Positions 7,555-15,163 of a stretch of 18,808 nucleotides of DNA are shown here, piece by piece; position 1 is the first letter of the stretch, and each line of letters starts with the position of its first letter. This DNA is from Methanosarcinales archaeon. GTDB lineage: Archaea; Halobacteriota; Syntropharchaeia; Alkanophagales; Methanospirareceae. The translations under genes were made by a program, and so were the position numbers. Under the pieces are notes generated by a model. The model saw only the letters and a program-made list of their open reading frames with translations. It had not been told where the DNA came from and did not search any database. The stretch covers positions 1 to 18,808 of the forward strand of contig JAODGL010000199.1 in NCBI GenBank assembly GCA_025464585.1. The letters run 5' to 3'.

Positions 7555-9253
7555 AAGTATGAGCATTAAAAAAGCTGTTCAAATGATTGACGACAAAGAA
7601 TTATTTCTCCCACACATCCAAAGACCTTTTGTATGGAAACAAGATAAAAATAATAACCAGGTGAAACGTTTTTTGGATTCAATACTAAGAGGATATCCCT
7701 TCGGCACGTTATTATTCTGGATAACAAAGGATGATATTCAAATTCGTAGGTTCATTGATGATTATAAAGATGGTATGGATGTCAAAGACACTTATTTGAA
7801 ATCACACGAGTTTAAAAATAAAGTAAAAACTCTTGTCCTTGATGGGCAGCAAAGACTTCAAGCGTTGTATATCGCTCTAAAAGGCACTTACAATGGTAAG
7901 GAACTATACTTTGATATTTTGAGCGGCGATAGGGTATTTTGGGATAAAGGAGATGAGTTAAAATATGACTTTGAATACTTCACAGGAAAAGAAGTAGAGG
8001 AGAGGAATAGCAAAGAAAAATATTGGGTATTGCTTAAAGACATTGTCTTAAGCGACAGAGATGCTGTGGATATCAGAACTGATCTTCTGGAACAGATGAG
8101 GGAGAATAATATTGCCGTTACCAGAGAAATGGAGAAAAGAATTGACAAAAACATCGCAAAGATAAAAAATTTATTTGCGGAATTGGAATTAATTTATTAC
8201 TATCCCATTGACAGCACACTCGGGAGGTTTACCGATTATGGAGAAATTTTGGAGATTTTTATTCGGACAAATTCAGGGGGAACCCCGTTAAGTAAGTCTG
8301 ATTTGATGTTTTCCCTCATTAAGTTGGGCTGGGATGAAGCAGAAGAAGAATTTGAAGATTTATTGAATAGCATAAACAACCAGGGCGCATTCTCATTTGA
8401 CAAAGATTTTATCCTGAAAACGGCGTTAGTCCTTCTCGATAAAAGAGCAAAGTATGCAGTTGAGAAATTTAAAGGAGAAAAGGGTGAAAAGACGTTGGAA
8501 ATGATGAAAAATAATTGGGAGAAAATAGTTGAAAGTTTTAACTGGCTAAAGGATTTCTTAGATTATGCACGAATAACATCAGATGCAGTTCTTCCAAGTT
8601 ATAATGCTCTAATTCCAATCATTTATTTCGCATATATTCATGATTGTAAGCCCAATTCACAAAAAGTGAAATACAACATCCAAACATGGTTATATAAAGC
8701 ATTATTGAATGGTAATTTTGGAGGGCAGTCGGATAGGGTAATTGACAATTGCACTGATATAATAAAGGAACATTCCGAAGTTGACTATTTCCCATACTAC
8801 AAACTTGAAGATAATCTCAAAACCAGGCTTAATAGAATTGTTGATGTTAATCCAAACATCATTGATGGGAATGCACACCTGATTTTAAATCTGCTATATC
8901 TATTTAACAATCAAATAGTTAATTTTCAACCAAGACTGAACGGGAACTTACCTGAAATTGACCATATTTTCCCGAAAAGCAAAATGCTAAGAACATATGG
9001 ATATCCAGGCGGTATTGTAAACAATATAGGCAATTACATGCTTCTTGAGAAGACTCTGAACATCTCAAAAAGAAACAAACTCCCTGAAGATTATTTCCCT
9101 GATGCTCTTAAAGAGCAACCGGATTTTTATGCAAGAAATTTTATTCCCGATGATCCTCAATTGCATAAACCAGAAAATTTTGAAGAGTTTGTTAATAGAA
9201 GGCGAGATATGATATTTAATACGATCAAGGGGGTTTTGAGATACCATGAATAG
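7544..9253 (+). CDS. DUF262/HNH (GmrSD-, BrxU- or SspE-like) nuclease
   Basis: The 569-aa protein from the ATG at 7544 begins with a DUF262 domain: FLPHIQRPFVWKQD at about residues 21-34, YPFGTLLFWI at 51-60, and the ParB-like nucleotide-site motif LDGQQRLQALYIA centred on 100-105. The C-terminal 98 residues form a DUF1524-type HNH (His-Me finger) nuclease: IDHIFPKSKM at about 472-481, NNIGNYMLL at 493-501, then NISKRNKLPEDYF. Fused DUF262-DUF1524 proteins include GmrSD and BrxU, type IV enzymes that cut modified phage DNA using NTP, and SspE, which senses phosphorothioate self-marks. Both domains look complete here. The modification it senses cannot be told from sequence. It shares 11 bases with the upstream HEPN gene and is followed after 61 bases by a 54-aa gene. 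Base composition is clearly more A/T-rich than in the helicase gene. Confidence 0.9.
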   Translation: MTYKSMSIKKAVQMIDDKELFLPHIQRPFVWKQDKNNNQVKRFLDSILRGYPFGTLLFWITKDDIQIRRFIDDYKDGMDVKDTYLKSHEFKNKVKTLVLDGQQRLQALYIALKGTYNGKELYFDILSGDRVFWDKGDELKYDFEYFTGKEVEERNSKEKYWVLLKDIVLSDRDAVDIRTDLLEQMRENNIAVTREMEKRIDKNIAKIKNLFAELELIYYYPIDSTLGRFTDYGEILEIFIRTNSGGTPLSKSDLMFSLIKLGWDEAEEEFEDLLNSINNQGAFSFDKDFILKTALVLLDKRAKYAVEKFKGEKGEKTLEMMKNNWEKIVESFNWLKDFLDYARITSDAVLPSYNALIPIIYFAYIHDCKPNSQKVKYNIQTWLYKALLNGNFGGQSDRVIDNCTDIIKEHSEVDYFPYYKLEDNLKTRLNRIVDVNPNIIDGNAHLILNLLYLFNNQIVNFQPRLNGNLPEIDHIFPKSKMLRTYGYPGGIVNNIGNYMLLEKTLNISKRNKLPEDYFPDALKEQPDFYARNFIPDDPQLHKPENFEEFVNRRRDMIFNTIKGVLRYHE

Positions 9254-9302
9254 GTCAGCGGCAAAGTTCACGGCTGGACGAAGGGAAAGAGCGCTTTATG
9301 TT

Positions 9303-9311
9303 GGGGGTGAT
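9303..9311 (+). promoter_or_regulatory. Strong ribosome binding site (GGGGGTGAT) for the 54-aa gene
   Basis: Eight of nine bases match GGAGGTGAT, the complement of the archaeal 16S rRNA 3' end. It lies 3 bases before the ATG at 9315. It is the main reason for believing the small gene is translated. Confidence 0.7.
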
Positions 9312-9314
9312 TGA

Positions 9315-9479
9315 ATGAAAGACCCGGCTAAATGGTTTGAGGAAGCTGTTAGTTCAGAGAAATATAAGGAAGAGATAATTGCCAAATTAAAATCTTGTGT
9401 CTCTGAAGATGGGTTTGATGTTAACAAATTTTTGGATTGGGTATCCGAACAATTAGAAAAGATAATGGAGGGAGATTAA
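9315..9479 (+). CDS. Small acidic 54-aa protein between DUF262 and ATPase genes
   Basis: The gene is a clean 54-codon frame beginning MKDPAKWFEEAVSSEKYKEE and ending LDWVSEQLEKIMEGD. It is preceded by a near-perfect SD (9303-9311) and stops 1 base before the ATPase ATG. The SD of the ATPase gene (GGAGGGAG, 9467-9474) lies inside its last codons, so the two are almost certainly translated together. The product is predicted to be two amphipathic helices with a net negative charge, one Cys and two Trp. I do not recognise a family. The size, charge and position suggest a small partner: an inhibitor or antitoxin of the ATPase/HEPN protein, or an adaptor between it and the DUF262 nuclease. Neither role is shown by sequence. 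It is easily missed by gene callers with a length cut-off. Confidence 0.75.
   Translation: MKDPAKWFEEAVSSEKYKEEIIAKLKSCVSEDGFDVNKFLDWVSEQLEKIMEGD
9467..9474 (+). promoter_or_regulatory. Ribosome binding site GGAGGGAG for the ATPase gene
   Basis: GGAGGGAG lies 6 bases before the ATG at 9481 and within the end of the 54-aa gene. It fixes the ATPase start and ties the two genes together. Confidence 0.75.
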
Positions 9480-9480
9480 C

Positions 9481-11889
9481 ATGGGAGAGATTCAGAAGAT
9501 TACTATTTCAGGATTTAGAGGGATAAACTCACCCCCTTTAGAACTTGATTTCCAAAAAGGTAAAACAATCCAGTCAATGATGATTTACGGGAGAAATGGC
9601 AGCGGTAAAAGTTCTATTGTTGATGCATGGGAGTGGTTATACTCTGGCAGAATAGAACACCTCGCTCGTGAAGATGCAAAAGAACGCGCTTTTCCTCACA
9701 AAGAAGCAGTAGAAGGTCAAACGTGGGTAGAAGTTGAATTTACAAATAGAGAAATCGGGAAAATTAGAGGGGAATTTGACCCAAATCGAATAACTAAACC
9801 CAAGATCGAGGGGAATTTATCAAAGATGAGAGAATTTATTCCCTACCCCTGCCACCTAAGGTATCGCGATATTACTGAGTTTGTCTATGAAAGGAAGGCA
9901 AGGAAATACGAAATTCTGTCATATCAAATGGGTTTCGGAAAAGCTCTTGAGGTTCAAAATCAATTGCAGACAGGTGAAACACGTTTAGAAGAAAAATTAA
10001 GAGAATTAGAGAGAGACAGGGATGCTTCTATCAAAGAATATTATGAAGCTTCTGGTGAAGAACCTAAAGACATAGCAAGTTTCATAAAAACTTTAAATAC
10101 TATCCTCACTCGTCACGGTATTGCACCTGTTAGAGAAAAAGCAGAAGTAAAAACAAGCTTAGAGAGATTACGCGAGCAAGTAGTAAGGGACGAAAAAACG
10201 AAAAAACTTCAGCTATGGAAGGATATGCAGAGAATTATTAACCGGTTTTATCCAGTTGAAGACGTACGGCAAAAAATTTCTAAATTTCAAGCCGACCTTA
10301 AAGAGCTTAAGCGGGATGAAGAGAAAATTTCAAAACTTGTTCTTTTAGATTTGTACGAAAAAGGTATAGAGGCTATTGAATCTCTTGAAATATATGATAT
10401 ATGCCCTCTCTGTGACCAGCCTTATGAGGGCAATTTAATCGAACATATCAAAAGCAAACAAAGTCACCTGGATAAATTAAGCAAAAGGAGAAAAGACCTT
10501 GATAAGAGAAGGAAAAAGCTTTATTCGACAATTGATACCATAATCCGGAAAATTGAGCATGCAAGTTTGGATTTAGAGGAAAAAGAGCTTGAACTACCAC
10601 TTATAGAGTTTAAAGAAAATTTGAAAAAGGTAATTTTGCCGCTGAAAGAATGCAAGGATATGTTGGAAAAGAAGATAGAAAACATAGATAAAGAATTTGA
10701 TTTTCTTAGGAAGGTAGATACAAAGGAATATAAGACAGTATTAGATTCAGAAGGTAAAATTAAAGAAGAGATTTCAGGGCGAGTTGAAAATCTTGAAAAA
10801 GACAAATCACGAAAGGCATTGGTTGAAGATTTTCAACAGGCAAATAAGCTACAAGAGAGTTTCTTGAAATGGGATAGCTTGAATAAAAAGATTGCGAGGT
10901 TTGAAGAAATAAAAAGCGCCTACGAAAAGATAAAAGATGATTACGTTGAAGAAACAAAGAAAAGTATTCAAGAATCTTTTGATGCGATTTCCTCTGATGT
11001 AGCAGCATATTTTAAAATTTTAGAGCGGGACAATGAGGTTCTCGGTGCCCCTAAAATAAAGTTATATTCTGAGAGAGACAAAGCAGTTGAGCTTGAAATT
11101 ATATTCGGTGGTGATCCGATTAGTCCTGCTTATAAATTCTTAAGCGAATCACAATTGAATAGTTTTGGACTCTCGATATTTTTAGCTTCAGTTAAACAAT
11201 TCAATCCCAATTTCAAATTCATAATTCTGGATGATGTAATCAATAGTTTCGATACTTACAAAAGACCACGTGTCATTGATTTATTATCTGAGCATTTCTC
11301 AGATTACCAGATTCTACTTCTTACTCATGATTCAATTTGGCTTGATCGTCTTCAAAAGAGCTTCCCGCAATGGATAAGAAAACGCTTTTTTGGTTGGGAT
11401 TATACGATAGGACCGAGAATAGAAGCAGGGAAGAATAGTTACGAGCAAATAGATGATTTGCTTTTAAAAGATAAACCTGCTGATGCTGGACGGACATTTG
11501 GCGTATATTTGGAATGGATACTTAAAGAACTATGTGAAAACCTAGAAGCTTCTGTGAAATATAATAGGCGAAATGAATATACTCTTTTCGAGCTCTTTCA
11601 AGCATTTAAAAAGAGAATGAAGAAAAAGCTAAGAGCAGATCATTCTGTTGTAAAGTTAATCTTGGATTTTGAAGCCGATGTGGGATTCAGGAATTTCTGT
11701 GCTCATTGGAAAGAGCCTGAAACTGAGTACAGTCCTCCGGAAATCAGGGAGATTGTCCAAAAATGGAAAGATATAGAGTGTAAAATTGAATGCAGTGAAT
11801 GCCATAAATTCATAAGGTATGAAAAAGTAGATGGATATGAACATATTTCATGCCCTTGTAGAAAATTAAACCTTAAGAAAGAGGAATAA
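9481..11889 (+). CDS. Rad50/SMC-like ABC ATPase with C-terminal HEPN motif and zinc ribbon
   Basis: The 802-aa protein starts like RecF/Rad50 proteins (ITISGFRGINSPPLELDF). Walker A, GRNGSGKSS, is at 37-45. A long charged coiled coil (about 165-500) is interrupted by a hook-like CPLCDQPYEG at 308-317. The C-terminal ATPase lobe has the signature LSESQLNSFG (554-563), Walker B FIILDD (580-585) and H-loop LLLTHD (612-617). The remaining 180 residues are helical and contain FRNFCAHW, an R737-x4-H742 motif of the HEPN RNase type. They end in a probable zinc ribbon: C771-x2-C774, then CPC at 791-793. RloC and PrrC anticodon nucleases also join an ABC ATPase to a C-terminal RNase domain, and RloC has a zinc hook. 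This protein may work in a similar way, with DNA sensing triggering RNA cleavage. The gene ends 14 bases before the convergent helicase stop. Confidence 0.88.
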   Translation: MGEIQKITISGFRGINSPPLELDFQKGKTIQSMMIYGRNGSGKSSIVDAWEWLYSGRIEHLAREDAKERAFPHKEAVEGQTWVEVEFTNREIGKIRGEFDPNRITKPKIEGNLSKMREFIPYPCHLRYRDITEFVYERKARKYEILSYQMGFGKALEVQNQLQTGETRLEEKLRELERDRDASIKEYYEASGEEPKDIASFIKTLNTILTRHGIAPVREKAEVKTSLERLREQVVRDEKTKKLQLWKDMQRIINRFYPVEDVRQKISKFQADLKELKRDEEKISKLVLLDLYEKGIEAIESLEIYDICPLCDQPYEGNLIEHIKSKQSHLDKLSKRRKDLDKRRKKLYSTIDTIIRKIEHASLDLEEKELELPLIEFKENLKKVILPLKECKDMLEKKIENIDKEFDFLRKVDTKEYKTVLDSEGKIKEEISGRVENLEKDKSRKALVEDFQQANKLQESFLKWDSLNKKIARFEEIKSAYEKIKDDYVEETKKSIQESFDAISSDVAAYFKILERDNEVLGAPKIKLYSERDKAVELEIIFGGDPISPAYKFLSESQLNSFGLSIFLASVKQFNPNFKFIILDDVINSFDTYKRPRVIDLLSEHFSDYQILLLTHDSIWLDRLQKSFPQWIRKRFFGWDYTIGPRIEAGKNSYEQIDDLLLKDKPADAGRTFGVYLEWILKELCENLEASVKYNRRNEYTLFELFQAFKKRMKKKLRADHSVVKLILDFEADVGFRNFCAHWKEPETEYSPPEIREIVQKWKDIECKIECSECHKFIRYEKVDGYEHISCPCRKLNLKKEE

Positions 11890-11903
11890 TATAAATAGAA
11901 ATT

Positions 11904-14714
11904 TTATCCAGCCGTCAATATATATCTCGGCTTCATAATCACACGCAAAGTCTCCACGGGGTTACGGAAGCACAGCAGTCTCGGATTCTTACCGATGTCA
12001 TAAACGATATAAAGAAAGTACCTGTCCTTCAACTCCTTCGCCAGTTCAAACTCCTTCTCCGGCATCTCCGCAAATATCCCCTTAGCGTAATGCCCCTTCA
12101 CCTCGATATACCGCTCCTCTCCCGTATTATCATAGCTATACAAATCGTAATGCTCTGTCTCGTGAACATCTCTGACCTTTCTACCATGCCTTTCCTCGTA
12201 TCTTATGGCATGTGCCATCGCTTCTCGTTCCACCATATCCCTTATTTCAGAGGATATTGGCTCGCTGTTCCCTCTTTCTTTACCTATCCGCAGTATATTC
12301 AGTACAGGTTCCGTTCGCCACTCTATATGGTTGTTCCATAGCCTCTCCGTCTTTATACCTCTACGGAGGCACTCTTCTTCGTATCTCTCTCGCATTGCAA
12401 CTGCACCCTCAAATATCTCTTTCACCACACGCTTCGCCTTCGCTTCCATTATCACTCCTGGCTTCACATCCACCTCCGATTCCGTTGGCACTGCCGTCTT
12501 CCCTATTAAGTGATTCAAATATCTCACCACATCTATGCCCACCAGCACGTCCTTATTCACGTCCACCACGACCGGGAACTCTAAAATCTCATCACCATCC
12601 ACAAAAGCTTTCACTGCTATCACATATTCCTCGCCTGCTACCTCGCCTGGCATGATAATCAGATTGCTCCTCAGCCCTCGAAGCTCCTCAAGCATCCTTA
12701 CCGTGTCCCTTGCCGATGTGATAGGATAACTTTTACCCTGAACTTCCAGTATCCTCTTTCCAAAGATAAGCATCTCATCCTCAAAGTCTTTTACCGTTTC
12801 AAATCGCCCACCAACCTTCTTTATATTATCCCTTATCTCCCTCGCCTTCACATACGGATACACACGCTTCTTTGAAAGCTCACGATTCAAATCCTGAAGA
12901 TAAAACAGGAACTCTTTGATATACTCTTTTAACCTGCCCTTTATCAATGCCATACCAAAATCAAATTCGGTCATCCTTCTTTTGCCATTCACCGTTACTT
13001 CCGCAATCTCTACCCTGCCATTCCTCCATAACTGGTCTACAAACCCCACCTCTGTCCTGTAAGCCATCTGCAACTTCTCACCCAGAATAGGTCGCACATC
13101 TGATAACGCATCGTTCATGCTTATCAACTTGTTGTAGAGATTATCGAGCACATCGAGGTCTGCACGAACCGCCATGAAGAAAGTGAATGCTACGACCTTC
13201 TTCTTCTGTCCAAGCCGCCATACACGCCCTATCCTCTGCTCCAGCTTTATCGGACTCCATGGCGCCTCGTAATTAATCAGCACATTCGCTACTTGAAGGT
13301 TCAGCCCTTCTGAAGCTACGTCCGTAGCAATCAGGAATTTTAAGTGTTCGTCGCTCTTGAACCGCTCCTTAATCTCCTCAAATCTCGCCTTATCCGCACC
13401 ACAAACAGTCTCAAATTCGCCTATCTCATACCTGCGAAGATTATCCTTTATGTAATTCAAAGTATCTTTAAACTCCGTGAAGACCACTACTTTCATACCT
13501 TCTGAGATATATTTCCTGAGAAGCTCAGCCAGAACCCTGAGCTTTGTATCGTCTTCCATAATACGCGTGCCAAGTCCTATAAGCTCCTTGATTATCCCTG
13601 CATCCTCCTCACTTAACACCGAGGAATATCTTGACACGAATTCAGCTACTGCTGTGTCGAAATCCTCTTCCTCTTCTTCTACTTCCGCATCTGAATAGTC
13701 CAGAGCGAATATCTTGTCCACTATCCTCCTCGCATCTCGCTTAAAATCCACACTCTTCCTCTCCTGCATGCCGGACAGGATGCTTTCAAAAGTCCTCAAC
13801 GCTGCCCTCGGACTTGACAACGCCCTCTTCTGAACGAGAACGGCAAGCAAAGCTTCAGGAGAATACTCTTCGCCCTCTGTAATCTCTCTTATTTTATACC
13901 TCAAGAAGCTCGTGAGTTTTTCAAAATATTCCTTCTCGTCAGCCGTAGTTTCAACTGCAAGCGTGTTGAATTCGCATTTCGGAAATACTTCTCTACCCTC
14001 CACCTCATTCACCACTTCCTTCCCCCTTCTGAACACATTCACATTGTGCGTGAGTTCATAAAATTCCCTTGAATCCTCTGGACTTTCTATTGTCGGGTCA
14101 AGTAACAACAACCTGTTAAGATAGTCCTTTGAATTTCCTCGATGTGGCGTCGCAGATAGAAAAAGAACATTTAACTTCGCATTCGAGACCAGATTTCTCA
14201 AAAGATTTTCCCTCTCCGTGTTCAACCCCACATTATGCACTTCATCAACTATGATTGTATCAAAACTTATCTCTTTGAGCACTGGTATATACTCATCGCG
14301 CTTAGCGAGGTCTATTGATGCGATATAACAACCTTCAGGAAAGCCAAGCTGTCTCAGCGTTGATATTTTCCCCCTTTCTATCTGGCGTATCATTCTATCC
14401 GATATGCCCGCTCTGACAAGTTCATCCCTCCACTGCTTTAGCAGTATTCTTGGAGTTAACAGTAAAGTTTTCCTCATCCCTCGCCTTTCTAAATATCTCA
14501 AGATCAGCAAAGCTTCTATCGTTTTCCCCACGCCTATTTCATCAGCGATCAGCGCACGAACCGGTGTCGCCAGCATCTGCCTGAAAAGTAAATCCGATTG
14601 ATGCAAGTATGGCTCGACCACATTCATATTCACCCTTTGAGGGCGTAATGAGTATATAAACAAAACAGGATTACTGCGAACCACTCTGTATGCTACCTCA
14701 CATAACTCATTCAA
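11904..14714 (-). CDS. SNF2-family helicase with C-terminal DUF3883 domain
   Basis: This 936-aa superfamily 2 ATPase of the SNF2/RapA type has YLHQSDLLFRQM (a Q-motif-like region), motif I DEIGVGKT (58-65), II DEVH (157-160), III SATPHRGN (187-194), V TDVASEG (464-470) and VI QRIGRVWRLGQ (493-503). An acidic run lies near 345-352. The last 90 or so residues are a DUF3883 domain with YDLYSYD then RYIEVKG; D857, E871 and K873 fit a PD-(D/E)xK nuclease-like core. The protein could therefore translocate on DNA and also cut it. It begins with TTG, supported by GGAGGTG 7 bases upstream, and overlaps the 149-aa gene by 8 bases. With DUF499 and the 149-aa gene it forms a three-gene operon. It resembles DISARM DrmD only in being an SNF2-type helicase. 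Confidence 0.93.
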   Translation of the reverse strand: MNELCEVAYRVVRSNPVLFIYSLRPQRVNMNVVEPYLHQSDLLFRQMLATPVRALIADEIGVGKTIEALLILRYLERRGMRKTLLLTPRILLKQWRDELVRAGISDRMIRQIERGKISTLRQLGFPEGCYIASIDLAKRDEYIPVLKEISFDTIIVDEVHNVGLNTERENLLRNLVSNAKLNVLFLSATPHRGNSKDYLNRLLLLDPTIESPEDSREFYELTHNVNVFRRGKEVVNEVEGREVFPKCEFNTLAVETTADEKEYFEKLTSFLRYKIREITEGEEYSPEALLAVLVQKRALSSPRAALRTFESILSGMQERKSVDFKRDARRIVDKIFALDYSDAEVEEEEEDFDTAVAEFVSRYSSVLSEEDAGIIKELIGLGTRIMEDDTKLRVLAELLRKYISEGMKVVVFTEFKDTLNYIKDNLRRYEIGEFETVCGADKARFEEIKERFKSDEHLKFLIATDVASEGLNLQVANVLINYEAPWSPIKLEQRIGRVWRLGQKKKVVAFTFFMAVRADLDVLDNLYNKLISMNDALSDVRPILGEKLQMAYRTEVGFVDQLWRNGRVEIAEVTVNGKRRMTEFDFGMALIKGRLKEYIKEFLFYLQDLNRELSKKRVYPYVKAREIRDNIKKVGGRFETVKDFEDEMLIFGKRILEVQGKSYPITSARDTVRMLEELRGLRSNLIIMPGEVAGEEYVIAVKAFVDGDEILEFPVVVDVNKDVLVGIDVVRYLNHLIGKTAVPTESEVDVKPGVIMEAKAKRVVKEIFEGAVAMRERYEEECLRRGIKTERLWNNHIEWRTEPVLNILRIGKERGNSEPISSEIRDMVEREAMAHAIRYEERHGRKVRDVHETEHYDLYSYDNTGEERYIEVKGHYAKGIFAEMPEKEFELAKELKDRYFLYIVYDIGKNPRLLCFRNPVETLRVIMKPRYILTAG

Positions 14715-15156
14715 GGTAATACACCTCCCTGAAACCCCTCGCTGGCTTCATCAGACTCCTCCTCGTCCTGTATCTTTCGTATGTTTCCCTGAAAACAGAT
14801 GCCCAGTATCTTATATCCGCAAGAGGTAAATCCTCGATTATCCTCTTTAATTTTTCCGTTTTCGCCTCCGACCTGATATTTTGCCTCACAACGGCATAAA
14901 CAAAAATCCTGAGATAAGCTTCGGCATCATCCGTTTTCATCCGCTTTCCCTTGTTACTATTTTCAAACCCCATTTTCTTTGTCGCAAGATTTGTGAATTC
15001 CGGGATGAACACCCTTGTCCTGACTTCTATCGCGCCTTTTATGCCAGGCTCGGCACCATTGAAAGGAATGAGCGGGAAGAATTCAGCCAGCCTGCTTTTG
15101 CCTTGCTTGCAGGGTTTTATGTATTTCAGGGTTATGAGGTATGATAATTCCCCCAT
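14707..15156 (-). CDS. Unrecognised 149-aa protein between DUF499 and helicase
   Basis: I do not recognise this family. The N-terminal 60 residues look beta-rich (LSYLITLKYIKP, AIEVRTRVFIPEF). A lysine-rich linker (NSNKGKRMKTDD) is followed by a helical C-terminal half (YLRIFVYAVVRQN; IRYWASVFRETYERYRTRR) with several Arg. The basic C-terminus would suit nucleic-acid binding or docking on a large partner. It starts 7 bases after the DUF499 stop and overlaps the helicase start by 8 bases, so it belongs to the same transcript and is likely a dedicated subunit. DUF499/DUF1156 loci elsewhere carry a small extra gene (DUF3780 in some), but I cannot establish similarity by eye. The start at 15156 has only a weak SD (GTGAG); no better start is visible. 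Confidence 0.8.
   Translation of the reverse strand: MGELSYLITLKYIKPCKQGKSRLAEFFPLIPFNGAEPGIKGAIEVRTRVFIPEFTNLATKKMGFENSNKGKRMKTDDAEAYLRIFVYAVVRQNIRSEAKTEKLKRIIEDLPLADIRYWASVFRETYERYRTRRSLMKPARGFREVYYLE
14722..14728 (-). promoter_or_regulatory. Ribosome binding site GGAGGTG that selects a TTG start
   Basis: GGAGGTG lies 7 bases before the TTG at 14714, inside the end of the 149-aa gene. It supports TTG initiation, with no competing in-frame ATG nearby, and coupling of the helicase to the upstream gene. Confidence 0.75.
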
Positions 15157-15163
15157 TTGTTTC

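Noticed and set aside
7544..9253. Part of a phosphorothioate (Dnd/Ssp) system because SspE is also DUF262-HNH
   Set aside because: No DndA-E or SspA-D genes are present; the same architecture is shared by GmrSD and BrxU.
12090..12729. Several plus-strand frames across the helicase C-terminal half
   Set aside because: They are antisense shadows rich in Ser, Pro and Leu, opposite a helicase gene with continuous recognised domains.
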